From: Actimicrobium sp034313845
Lineage (GTDB): Bacteria; Pseudomonadota; Gammaproteobacteria; Burkholderiales; Burkholderiaceae_D
Reading direction: 5' to 3' (one strand)
Length of the DNA stretch: 64,000 nucleotides
Assembly: GCF_034313845.1 (NCBI RefSeq)
Contig: NZ_JAVIWN010000004.1
A model generated the notes under the pieces. That model saw only the letters and a list, made by a program, of their open reading frames with translations. It made no database searches and was not told the DNA's origin. Positions 52,516 to 60,310 of the stretch are shown piece by piece (the first letter of the stretch is position 1; each line of letters opens with the position of its first letter). Position numbers and translations under genes: made by a program.

Positions 52516-52541
52516 AAAAAAGCCCGCATCAGCGGGCTTTT
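52516..52541. terminator. terminator of the island PEP-CTERM gene
   Basis: AAAAAAGCCCGC, loop ATCA, GCGGGCTTTT. It works for the minus-strand gene ending at 52561. Confidence 0.9.
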
Positions 52542-52560
52542 CATCACTCAAAAAGCTAGA

Positions 52561-53124
52561 TTACGCTTCTTTTTTCCCTGATTTGCGGCGTGACATGAAG
52601 CCCATCAGGCCCAAGCCAGCGAGCAACATGGCATAGGTTTCTGGCTCAGGAACTGCTGAAACGGTCACAGCCCACTGGCCCGCATTGGCTAGAACGCTGC
52701 CATGTCCACCCGCTTTTCCAAAATAATCGAACTGGACGCCATCATAGAGCGTGTGTTGTGATTGAACGAAGAAGTTGCCGGGCGACGAAATACCTATATA
52801 CCAGCCGTCTATGACACCAGCCGCATTCGTTCTAACGAAAAATCCGCTATCTGTGATGTTAGCGGTATTGGTAACGGAATCGCCCACGACGCTGCCCGTA
52901 AATGAGAACGAGACTGGAGCTACTCTTTGATATCCTAAATTCGGCCCCAGTGCCTCAGCAAAATCCAATACACCAGACAGGTGGTCAGATGTCGAATAAG
53001 GTGAGGTGGCGCTAGTTGAAAAATTATTACCAGTATAAGTGTAGGTCACATCGGCGCGCGCTGAACCAACGCTTAAGAATAGAAAAGCGAGTAGCGATAC
53101 GCCTGTGCGATGAAAAGATGTCAT
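52561..53124 (-). CDS. PEP-CTERM sorting domain protein (island cargo)
   Basis: A 187-residue exported protein. Signal peptide FHRTGVSLLAFLFLSVGSARA, a beta-rich body (DVTYTYTGNNFS at its start), and a PEP-CTERM tail: VPEPETYAML, hydrophobic helix LLAGLGLMGF, basic end SRRKSGKK. The start at 53124 follows GGGAT; the frame is open upstream. It is the only intact non-transposon gene within the island. Function beyond exosortase sorting is unknown. Confidence 0.88.
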   Translation of the reverse strand: MTSFHRTGVSLLAFLFLSVGSARADVTYTYTGNNFSTSATSPYSTSDHLSGVLDFAEALGPNLGYQRVAPVSFSFTGSVVGDSVTNTANITDSGFFVRTNAAGVIDGWYIGISSPGNFFVQSQHTLYDGVQFDYFGKAGGHGSVLANAGQWAVTVSAVPEPETYAMLLAGLGLMGFMSRRKSGKKEA

Positions 53125-53384
53125 TGTTGATCCCCTGTAGTTGAAAGAAATTGACCTTGTTTTAGTTGTCAATGTGAGGTTAAGTATTGATATTTTCACA
53201 ATATCACGAACACATTGATTATTGCCAATAATTAGTGATTTATTTCCATCAGTCAACCGCTACAACTTTGTAGCACTCCCGGCCGTCCTCCCCCTCGCTT
53301 TCCTTTCCTCCCGTCGTTCGACATAAAGCCCATTCAACGAAATGGGCCTGTTAGCCCCAAATAGTCCAACTTTTGCGCCGCCCC

Positions 53385-53880
53385 CCCGATCGCGGCCGGC
53401 AACCAGGTGATATCCCAAGACCAGAGTTGGTTCGGTGCGGTCGCACAATGACTTGTCACAGTCCGGGTAACCGGCTTTTTCGACCTGCCCCGATGATGCT
53501 GCTGGGAGGCCGCTTTCAAGGTTCGGTAAAGCGTCGATTCGGACGCGATGTATTCGCCCCGGTCTGCCAGGGCCGGCACAATCTGGCCCGGTGGCAAGCT
53601 GGCAAATTCGCTGCTGTTGGCCACCGCCAGCAGCGCTTCGCGTTCCTCGTCGCTGAGCTTGTTCGATGGGGCACAGCGACGTGCCGTTCGACGCCGGTCA
53701 TGGCTATGAGCACCGCCTTCGCGTATCCAGCGTTGCAGAGTCCGGATGCTGATCGTCGCCTCGGTGCACGCCAGCGCACGACGCGCGCCATCGCGTTCGG
53801 CATCGGCCACTAGCGACACAATTAACTGGCGATCTGGTGTGCTGATCAGTCGTCCGCCTGATCGCCCCAGATCGCCTGCA
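53385..53880 (-). pseudogene. IS3-family orfB N-terminal fragment
   Basis: Encodes STPDRQLIVSLVADAERDG, TEATISIRTLQRWIREG, NKLSDEEREALLAVANS, ESTLYRTLKAA and the start of the catalytic core NQLWSWDITWLP, and then loses homology. The DDE core is missing, so it is inactive. Confidence 0.82.
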
Positions 53881-54167
53881 ACTTTTTTCGTAGCAGTAGC
53901 AGCGCGGCCGCTTCGGCCAGCGCTTTCTCCTTGCGATGCAGTTCTTTCTCCAACTGTTTGATGCGCAATCGATCGCTCTTGCTTTGGGTGGCGTGCTCAC
54001 GCCCGCGTTCCACCGATCTCGCGTTAGCCTGCTGGCAGACTTGCCGCCACGCCGCAATCTGTTCCACGAACAATCCTTTGCGACGGCAGTATTCGGCAAG
54101 GTCGGTTTCGTTCAAGGCCGCTGTTTCCAGTACCACCGCAAACTTGTCTTCAGAGGACCAATCCTCC
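53846..54167 (-). pseudogene. IS3-family orfA, 3' part
   Basis: Encodes DWSSEDKFAVVLETAAL, NETDLAEYCRRKGLFVEQI, a basic coiled coil (KQLEKELHRKEKALAEAAAL) and ends GDQADD. It is the continuation of the fragment at 55758-55933 across the IS4 insertion: removing the IS and one 8-bp duplicate restores NAED-WSSED in frame. Confidence 0.85.
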
Positions 54168-55749
54168 GTAAGCGCCTCACGAGCCTTTCAATTACCCACA
54201 AATTACTTGTAAACCCTCAGCAGTTCTGTTAACTTTTTTTCATGAGGAATTCGATCGCAATCAGATGACGACGAGGGAGATGCCAAGCGCTCCCGGGTCT
54301 CGTCGCCTGGTGTCCCATGAGCAGGAGCAGACATGGATGGACAAAGAAAATGCCGCCTGTAATTTCCGGGACGAGCGCCTCAAGAAGCGTTTTCGGCTAT
54401 TGCTTGAGCAGCTCTGGACAAATATGGGGCAGACCATTCTGTTTGCCTGTCAGGATTGGGCAAATACGAAAGCAGCCTACCGATTTTTTGCCAACGATAA
54501 GGTCAGCGAACAAGACATTTTGGGTGGGCATTTTCAGGCGACGAGTGAACGCTTCGCCGATTCAGACGGGCCAATACTGATCCTTCAAGACACAACGACG
54601 TTTTCCTATCAGCGGGAGCACCCGGAACGCATCGGATTCACTGGAAAAAGTGGTACGCGCAAAGTCGATGGGCGCAACAGGCCGTTGACTCAATGCGGCA
54701 TTCTCATGCATTCGAGCCTGGCCATCACTACGGAGGGCGTGCCTCTTGGCCTTGCAGCGATCAAGTTCTGGACCCGCAGAAAATTCAAAGGCTGTAACGC
54801 ACTCAAGAAAAAAATCAATCCGACGCGGGTACCGATAGAGGAGAAGGAAAGCTATCGCTGGCTAGAAAACTTGAAGCAATCGACGGCACTTTTCGGTGAT
54901 CCGCAGCGTTGCGTTCACATCGGTGACCGTGAGAGCGACATCTATGAACTGTTCTGTACTGCACAAGATGTCGGTACGCATTTCCTTGTCCGCACATGCG
55001 TCGATCGTTTGGCCGGCGATGGCGCTCACACGGTCGCCGACGAGATGGAGGAGGTACGGTTGAAAGGACTGCACCGTGTTCAGACTTCAGATCAAAAAGG
55101 AAACGTCGTCGATGTCGTTCTGGAGATTCGCTATCGCCGTATCAAAGTCCGGCCCCCCATTGGCAAGCAGAGCCGGTATCCCGCTCTTTCCTTGACGGTC
55201 ATCCACGCGCGTGAACGCGGTGCGCCAGCCAATCGGAAGCCTATCGAGTGGAAGCTCATCACCGATTTGTCAGTCACTTCCCGGCGCGAAGCGATTGAAA
55301 AACTCGACTGGTATGCCCTGCGCTGGAAAATCGAGACGTTTCATAAAATTCTGAAGTCCGGATGCCGAGCCGAAGAGTCCCGATTACGCACAGCGGATCG
55401 ACTCGCCAACCTGATCTCCGTTTTTTGCATCATTAGTTGGCGACTGTTCTGGCTCACCATGATTAACCGGACATGCCCCGATGCCAAGCCAACAGTAGCA
55501 CTGACCAATGTCGAAATTGAACTGCTCAACTGTTTGGTAAAAGACAGTAAGCGGGCCCGTAAGCTGCCACCACTGTCGCGCTATCTTGAAAAAATTGCCC
55601 AACTGGGCGGTTATCTCGCAAGGGCCAATGATTCACCGCCAGGGAATATTGTTATGTGGCGAGGCATGCGTCGGCTGGCAGATATGCAATTCGGTTTTAA
55701 TCTTGCCTCAGAAAGATATGGGTAATTGAAAGCCTGATGAGGCGCTTAC
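54168..55749 (+). mobile_element. IS4-family (IS50-like) insertion sequence
   Basis: 1,582 bp. Ends GTAAGCGCCTCA...TTTCAATTACCCA in inverted orientation (54168 onward and the complement ending at 55749). Flanked by an 8-bp duplication AATCCTCC (54160-54167 and 55750-55757), in the 8-9 bp range of the IS50 group. One transposase gene. Ends and gene look intact. Confidence 0.93.
54265..55725 (+). CDS. IS4-family transposase (Tn5/IS50-like)
   Basis: 486 residues. N-terminal Tn5-type domain (FRDERLKKRFRLLLEQL, KAAYRFFANDKV), catalytic Asp in LILQDTTTFSY, second Asp in HIGDRESDIYELF, and the YREK-type motif region RWKIETFHKILKSGCRAEE with the catalytic Glu. The ATG at 54265 is the first in frame; the real start may be slightly downstream. 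Cut-and-paste transposition expected. Confidence 0.93.
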   Translation: MTTREMPSAPGSRRLVSHEQEQTWMDKENAACNFRDERLKKRFRLLLEQLWTNMGQTILFACQDWANTKAAYRFFANDKVSEQDILGGHFQATSERFADSDGPILILQDTTTFSYQREHPERIGFTGKSGTRKVDGRNRPLTQCGILMHSSLAITTEGVPLGLAAIKFWTRRKFKGCNALKKKINPTRVPIEEKESYRWLENLKQSTALFGDPQRCVHIGDRESDIYELFCTAQDVGTHFLVRTCVDRLAGDGAHTVADEMEEVRLKGLHRVQTSDQKGNVVDVVLEIRYRRIKVRPPIGKQSRYPALSLTVIHARERGAPANRKPIEWKLITDLSVTSRREAIEKLDWYALRWKIETFHKILKSGCRAEESRLRTADRLANLISVFCIISWRLFWLTMINRTCPDAKPTVALTNVEIELLNCLVKDSKRARKLPPLSRYLEKIAQLGGYLARANDSPPGNIVMWRGMRRLADMQFGFNLASERYG

Positions 55750-55757
55750 AATCCTCC

Positions 55758-55933
55758 GCGTTCTTTCCATCACCTAGCACCGGAATTCCCTGCACTTTTA
55801 ACTGTCGTCGCCAAGTATAAAGCGTCTGTTCCGTGATCCCGTTTTCTCTTGCCAGGGCTGCCACCGAACGATTTTCCGGCGGCATCATGCGCCGCAAGAT
55901 CGCGTCTTTCCGTTCTGCTGAATAGGCGTTCAC
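55758..55933 (-). pseudogene. IS3-family orfA, 5' part
   Basis: Starts at GTG 55933 after a GGAG site and encodes NAYSAERKDAILRRMMPPE, ENGITEQTLYTWRRQLK and GDGKNAED, then is broken by the IS4 insertion. Confidence 0.85.
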
Positions 55934-56119
55934 TGCTTGTCTTTGCTCCGCCCCCGCATGGTTATTAATAAATCAGGTGACGCGACAGGTATCGTGACAT
56001 AGGGGGCTACTGCATTTCAATCACTATTCGATTGATTTTTCGGGAACCGAATAAGAAGCGAAATCAAAGGCCCTGACCAAAAAAATCTATAGGGCGAAAG
56101 ATCGCTTCTGGGTTAACCT

Positions 56120-56164
56120 TGGTAGCACATTGGACCAAAAAAATGGTACATCCAGGTGCTACAT
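56120..56164. repeat. three GGT...ACAT repeats near attR
   Basis: TGGTAGCACAT (56120-56130), TGGTACAT (56144-56151) and AGGTGCTACAT (56154-56164) lie about 100 bp inside attR. They resemble arm-type sites found beside P4-type integrase genes. No integrase frame remains here; this is inference. Confidence 0.4.
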
Positions 56165-56255
56165 TTATGGTGGAAAAGCCTTTATCACCGAACCTATTTA
56201 ATCTGTAAGACATTGAATTAAAAGCGGATTTTTTGAATTTCGCCATCTCGGATGT

Positions 56256-56277
56256 GATTCCCGCCGCCTCCACCAAG
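56256..56277 (+). repeat. attR: distal copy of the 22-bp ssrA repeat
   Basis: Identical 22 bp to 50363-50384. Immediately downstream is DNA that would have followed ssrA before integration. Confidence 0.93.
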
Positions 56278-56306
56278 AATTCGTTTTACGATGTTTCAAG
56301 ATGTTC

Positions 56307-56345
56307 AAAAAGCCGCACTTCTCCTTGTGAGAATGCGGCTTTTTT
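56307..56345 (+). terminator. probable original ssrA terminator, displaced by the island
   Basis: AAAAAGCCGCA-C-TTCTC, loop CTTGT, GAGAA-T-GCGGCTTTTTT. A strong terminator 30 bp past attR with no gene in front of it; in the uninterrupted chromosome it would directly follow ssrA. Confidence 0.85.
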
Positions 56346-56565
56346 GTTTCCTGGCATTCCAAAGAATGCATTGAACCGGCTACCACGTTGCCAGACGGTC
56401 GACAGCAAACGTATCTACCTGCCGGTAAGAACTCGTTCCCACGCAGAATTTTATTGCCAACCGTTAATAAAATTAGTTTTTTTAATATATTCTTAATACC
56501 TTCTGGCTAATCTTTTCCACACCGGATGCATTCAGCACCGGCTAAGAAAACTTGAGGGATCATTC

Positions 56566-57984
56566 ATGAACACTATTCGTCCGACTCTCCATTGGCCACT
56601 GCTGGCCTTGGCTGCTACCGCTGTTCTGACGGGTTGCGGTGGAGGTGGCTCCGCTTCTGTTACCCCACCAACTACTCCGACGACTCAGACATCCGCCGGT
56701 ACCTCCGTCTACGTCGGGCCCATAGGCGGCTTTGGTTCTGTGATCGTCAATGGCATGCGCTTTTCATCGGTCGGTGCGACGCTGGTCGATGATGACGCCA
56801 GCACGGTCAACTTGGACCAACTCAAGCTCGGAATGACGGTGCGTGTTACCGGCAATACCGACGACACAAGCCAAACAGGTACCGCAAGCCGACTCGAACT
56901 GGTCCACGGAACGCGTGGCAGGCTCAGCTCTATCAACGTCAATGCCGGCACCCTCACCTTACTCGGACAGAGCATCGTGACCAGTACGTCCACCAGCTAT
57001 CAAGGCGTAAGCGGACTAGCAGCACTCACGGTTGGACAAGCGGTTGAAATTTACGGCGCGCTTCAAGCCGATGGCAGTCTGCTGGCGACCTTGATCGAAG
57101 CCAAGGCCACGCTGACCTCGGTGAACCTGACCGGTCGCGTGTCGACACTGAGCACAACGACATTTCAGGTGGGATCCCTCACCGTGGACTTCAGCAAGGC
57201 AACAGTCAATGGTGTACTGACCGATGGCAAGCGCGTCAAGGTCCGCGCGACTTCAGGCCCAGTGGGAAATGTCCTGACTGCCAGCTCCGTGCAAGTCTTC
57301 GAGAACAGCACGGTATTCGGTAGTACGGTCACCAGCGGCGTGCGCCTCAAACTCAAAGGCGTCGCCGACGTGAGTCCCGTCAATGGATTGCTCACGGTGT
57401 CTGGCACGCAAGTCAACATAGCGAAAGCAATCATCAAGGGACCCAACACTAACGTGATCGCCGGCCAGTTTCTCGAAGTAAAAGGCGACTGGGATGGCAG
57501 CATTCTTCAAGCCAGTGAAGTCGAACAAGAGGGCTATCGGGAAAGCCAGATCGGTGGTCGCAACGAACTGTACGGCACTGTCAGCAGCATCACCGGCAGC
57601 ATCGCCGTGATTGATGGCGTCACGGTTGACCTGAGTGCAGCAGTGTTCCAGCATGGCAGCCTCCAATTAGTCACCGTGGGCAGTTACGTTGAAATCAAGG
57701 GAAACATGAGCGGCAATGCACTAATGGCAACCAGGATCGAACTCAAAACCAACAGCACCGCCAAGGACGTTGTCTACGAACAATCCGGCGTGATCCAGGG
57801 CTTTACGTCGGTCGCCGGCTTCAAACTCAACGGATTGCAAATAGATGCTTCACAAGCCCTCTTTGAACACGGTGCCGCAACCGGACTGGCCAACGGGATC
57901 TATATCGAAATCAAGGGCGCGCAAAACAGTAGTGGCGTGTTCGTCGCCACCAAAGTAGAAATCAAGACTGCCTCATCTAGCTAA
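56566..57984 (+). CDS. DUF5666-repeat lipoprotein
   Basis: A 472-residue lipoprotein: signal with lipobox LTGC at about residues 21-24, a Gly/Thr/Pro linker, then five or six repeats of the DUF5666 type, each with a GxVxxxTxxxFxVxGxxVxxS-like beta pattern and ending VEIKG or VEIYG (for example VGSYVEIKGNMSG, NGIYIEIKGAQNS). OB-like small barrels are likely. The cell-surface role is unknown. Promoter region upstream is AT-rich (56460-56500). Confidence 0.88.
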   Translation: MNTIRPTLHWPLLALAATAVLTGCGGGGSASVTPPTTPTTQTSAGTSVYVGPIGGFGSVIVNGMRFSSVGATLVDDDASTVNLDQLKLGMTVRVTGNTDDTSQTGTASRLELVHGTRGRLSSINVNAGTLTLLGQSIVTSTSTSYQGVSGLAALTVGQAVEIYGALQADGSLLATLIEAKATLTSVNLTGRVSTLSTTTFQVGSLTVDFSKATVNGVLTDGKRVKVRATSGPVGNVLTASSVQVFENSTVFGSTVTSGVRLKLKGVADVSPVNGLLTVSGTQVNIAKAIIKGPNTNVIAGQFLEVKGDWDGSILQASEVEQEGYRESQIGGRNELYGTVSSITGSIAVIDGVTVDLSAAVFQHGSLQLVTVGSYVEIKGNMSGNALMATRIELKTNSTAKDVVYEQSGVIQGFTSVAGFKLNGLQIDASQALFEHGAATGLANGIYIEIKGAQNSSGVFVATKVEIKTASSS

Positions 57985-58445
57985 ACGCACGTCGCTATTT
58001 ACCTACCTCAAGGCCAACGGCTACAGGGGTCTCAAGATTGGTTGGCGGTCCGGCAACGGGTCGCCATCTTTACGCAGTGGCACAGCCACCAACACCGGCG
58101 CAGGTCGATCCGATTTGTCACACCGGCATCATGCAAACGTTCCGCTTCCTTATTTCCGCCGTTAGCCGCTATTCACTGTGAAAAACGGTGTTTAGCCCGC
58201 GGTCTCAAATCGTCGATTCAATTTGCCACCCGATCTTCGAATTCACGGCAACGCGACACGACGAAACCCGTGCTGATTGCGACAGCTAATTCGCGAATCA
58301 AAAGAGCGACATACTGGCGAAAACTCGCAACGAGCAATCGCTGCTCAACACAAAATCAAATCGAAAAACCATGGTGAACAACTTCGAGAGAAAACCTTCT
58401 GATAACCTTGGTATCGGTTATCAAATAACCAACTATTCAGGAACC
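57985..58445. other. 461-bp gap without a convincing gene
   Basis: A plus frame at 58042-58377 has an Arg/Ser-rich composition unlike a real protein and no ribosome site. I see no other structure here. Confidence 0.55.
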
Positions 58446-58844
58446 ATGAGCTGCATAAAAAGGATTGCGATTGCTGCTATTACTGCCCTCGCTGCTGTTT
58501 CTCTGCAGGCTTATGCAGATGAACCGCTCGTTGGCGGACCCAAAGATGAGCCAGAACCAGGCTCATCCATTGTTTTCAAACAGGCTATCCAGCCGTCAGC
58601 CTGGTGCCCTGAACAACGCATGCTGGTGCTGGATATTGACCATCCAGACGATGTGACGCTGGAGCCGATTCGGCACGGTGTATTTGCGATTTATGTGGAC
58701 AATATTTTTCTGAATCAACGACTTTTCAGAGTAACGAAGCGTCGGATTAGTGTGTGCCTCCCGCGAATGGGCGCGCCAGTCATACTGATTTACGGTGCCG
58801 ATTCCCAAGGACTCCCGGTGGAGTTCAGCAGCAGCGTGAATTAG
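58446..58844 (+). CDS. small exported protein of unknown function
   Basis: 132 residues with a signal peptide (KRIAIAAITALAAVSLQAYA) and a mature part with two cysteines (SAWCPEQR, ISVCLPR). An AGGA lies close to the ATG at 58446. I do not recognise the family. It lies 52 bp upstream of the IS-split lipoprotein gene and may be co-transcribed with it. Confidence 0.65.
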   Translation: MSCIKRIAIAAITALAAVSLQAYADEPLVGGPKDEPEPGSSIVFKQAIQPSAWCPEQRMLVLDIDHPDDVTLEPIRHGVFAIYVDNIFLNQRLFRVTKRRISVCLPRMGAPVILIYGADSQGLPVEFSSSVN

Positions 58845-58896
58845 TCATTAAGGGTGCCTCGTAGCGGTTTTTCGTTATCCCCTCAGGAAATTCACA

Positions 58897-59067
58897 ATGC
58901 GAGCGTATTCCTCTTTTATTTCGTCCTTGCTTGTTTGTACGGCCTTACTCTCCGGATGCGGCGGCCACGACCGTTCCGACTCTTCAACAGGAGAATCCCC
59001 ACCAGCAGCGTCTTCTCAAGACACCGTAGTAACTTCCTTGGCAGCAGATGAAAAAGAAGTTGAAGCG
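58897..59067 (+). pseudogene. 5' part of a lipoprotein-peptidase gene interrupted by IS3 copy B
   Basis: Encodes a lipoprotein signal (SSLLVCTALLSGCGG, lipobox LSGC) and a Ser-rich linker, 57 codons up to the IS. Translation now continues 16 codons into the IS and stops at 59118. Joining 59067 to 60314 (removing the IS and one GCG duplicate) restores one frame of 724 residues. Confidence 0.92.
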
Positions 59068-59131
59068 TGTAGTGGTCTAATAAAATCGGACACCTCAATG
59101 GGAGCACACTCCCGCTAACTGAGGAAATTAC

Positions 59132-59422
59132 ATGACTAAAAAACACTTCGACATCGAGCTTAAGCTGGAAGTCGTGCGCATGATCAAAGATCAAGGACTG
59201 AGCATTTCCAATGTCAGTAAAACCATGGATGTCGGACCGACCGCGATTCGTCGCTGGGTCACGCAACACGATGCGGAACTGCGTGGCGAGCCGGGCATCG
59301 GCAAGCCGCTGACGTCAGACCAGCAGCGCATTCGTTCACTGGAACGCGAGAACCGGGAATTACGACTGGACGTGTCTATCCTAAAAAAAGCATCGGCCTT
59401 CTTTGCCCGGGAACTGAAATGA
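59132..59422 (+). CDS. IS3-family transposase orfA, copy B
   Basis: 96 residues: HTH (LKLEVVRMIKDQGLSISNV, PTAIRRWVTQH) and a coiled coil (RIRSLERENRELRLDVSIL). A run of seven A followed by G at 59393-59400 is the probable -1 frameshift site into orfB, which lies in the -1 frame. Confidence 0.93.
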   Translation: MTKKHFDIELKLEVVRMIKDQGLSISNVSKTMDVGPTAIRRWVTQHDAELRGEPGIGKPLTSDQQRIRSLERENRELRLDVSILKKASAFFARELK

Positions 59423-60297
59423 GCTACCAGCTCGTGACACAGTTACACAAGGAGGCCGTATCGACTGCCCGTAGTTGCCAGTTGCTGGCAGTCAGCCGTT
59501 CCGGGTATTACAACGCACAGTCCCGTCCTGCCAAACCGCTTTTTACGAAGGAAGCGGTCCACCTGAAGGCAGCCTTTGCCGCCAGCCGTCAAAGCTACGG
59601 TAGTCGGCGCCTAGTCAGCGCGGTGGCGCTGCAAGGCATTCGCATAGGTCGCTACAAAGCGCGTAGCCTGATGCGCCAGGCGGGCTTGAAGCCGGTGTGG
59701 AAGCGCAAGTTCATTCACACCACCGACAGCAAGCATGACCTGGCGATTGCTCCCAACGTGCTCAACCGGAAGTTCAATCCGTCGGGGCCGAATATCGCGT
59801 GGGTGAGCGATATCACCTACATCCGTACCGACACCGGTTGGCTATATCTGGCCACGGTACTGGATCTGTTCTCGCGTAAGCTGATCGGCTGGGCCACCGC
59901 GCCTGGCATGCCTGCTGCGCTGGTCTGCGAAGCGCTACGCATGGCCATTTCCAGTCGCAATCCGCCACCGGGATTGATCGTACATACGGACCGTGGAAGT
60001 CAGTACGCCAGCATCGAATATCAGGCCTTGCTGAAACGGTACGGTCTGGTGTCCAGCATGAGCCGTAAAGGTAACTGTTGGGACAACGCAGTTGCCGAAC
60101 GCTTCTTCCTGAATCTGAAGATGGAATGCGTCTGGCGCACGCGATATGCCAACCAGGAAGAGGCCCGCAAGGACGTCACTTCCTACATCGTCGACTTTTA
60201 TAATTGCACGCGTTTGCACTCCGTATTGGGCAACCTGTCGCCCTCCGTCTTTGAACGGAAAATGGCAGAAATACTTCCATTGGGGTGTCCGAAATAA
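59419..60297 (+). CDS. IS3-family transposase orfB, copy B
   Basis: 292 residues, DDE integrase: SDITYIRTDTGWLYLA, VHTDRGSQYASIEY, and the Glu region around EEARKDVTSYIVDFYN. Overlaps orfA by ATGA. Intact, so the element may still be active. Confidence 0.94.
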   Translation: MSYQLVTQLHKEAVSTARSCQLLAVSRSGYYNAQSRPAKPLFTKEAVHLKAAFAASRQSYGSRRLVSAVALQGIRIGRYKARSLMRQAGLKPVWKRKFIHTTDSKHDLAIAPNVLNRKFNPSGPNIAWVSDITYIRTDTGWLYLATVLDLFSRKLIGWATAPGMPAALVCEALRMAISSRNPPPGLIVHTDRGSQYASIEYQALLKRYGLVSSMSRKGNCWDNAVAERFFLNLKMECVWRTRYANQEEARKDVTSYIVDFYNCTRLHSVLGNLSPSVFERKMAEILPLGCPK

Positions 60298-60310
60298 CTT
60301 GACCACTACA

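Larger units (their letters stand above)
53385..55999 (-). mobile_element. truncated IS3-family element split by an IS4-family insertion
   Basis: Reading on the minus strand, the element begins at a TGTCACGATACCTGTCGCG end (about 55999), then orfA 5' part (55933-55750), the IS4 insertion (55749-54168), orfA 3' part, and orfB N-terminal part to about 53385, where homology stops within WSWDITWLP. The 3' end of orfB and the other IS end are gone. Distinct from copies A and B. Confidence 0.85.
50385..56255. mobile_element. decayed genomic island integrated at ssrA
   Basis: About 5.9 kb between perfect 22-bp repeats of the tmRNA 3' end. The tmRNA 3' end is a well-known target for tyrosine integrases. 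Contents: a broken Toprim-domain gene, an IS3-family element, a PEP-CTERM gene, a truncated IS3-family element interrupted by an IS4-family element. No integrase is left. What appears to be the native ssrA terminator lies just outside at 56307-56345. Confidence 0.88.
59068..60310 (+). mobile_element. IS3-family insertion sequence, copy B
   Basis: 1,243 bp. Ends TGTAGTGGTC (59068-59077) and GACCACTACA (60301-60310), with a 3-bp duplication GCG at 59065-59067 and 60311-60313. Inserted in the lipoprotein-peptidase gene. Same group as copy A, not identical. Confidence 0.95.

Noticed and set aside
56198..56386. Minus-strand 62-residue frame with SWWRRRESHPRWR
   Set aside because: Typical artefact of reading the tRNA-like 3' end and the terminator in reverse; it crosses attR.
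58042..58377. Plus-strand 111-residue frame
   Set aside because: Arg/Ser/Cys-rich, no ribosome site, no known family.
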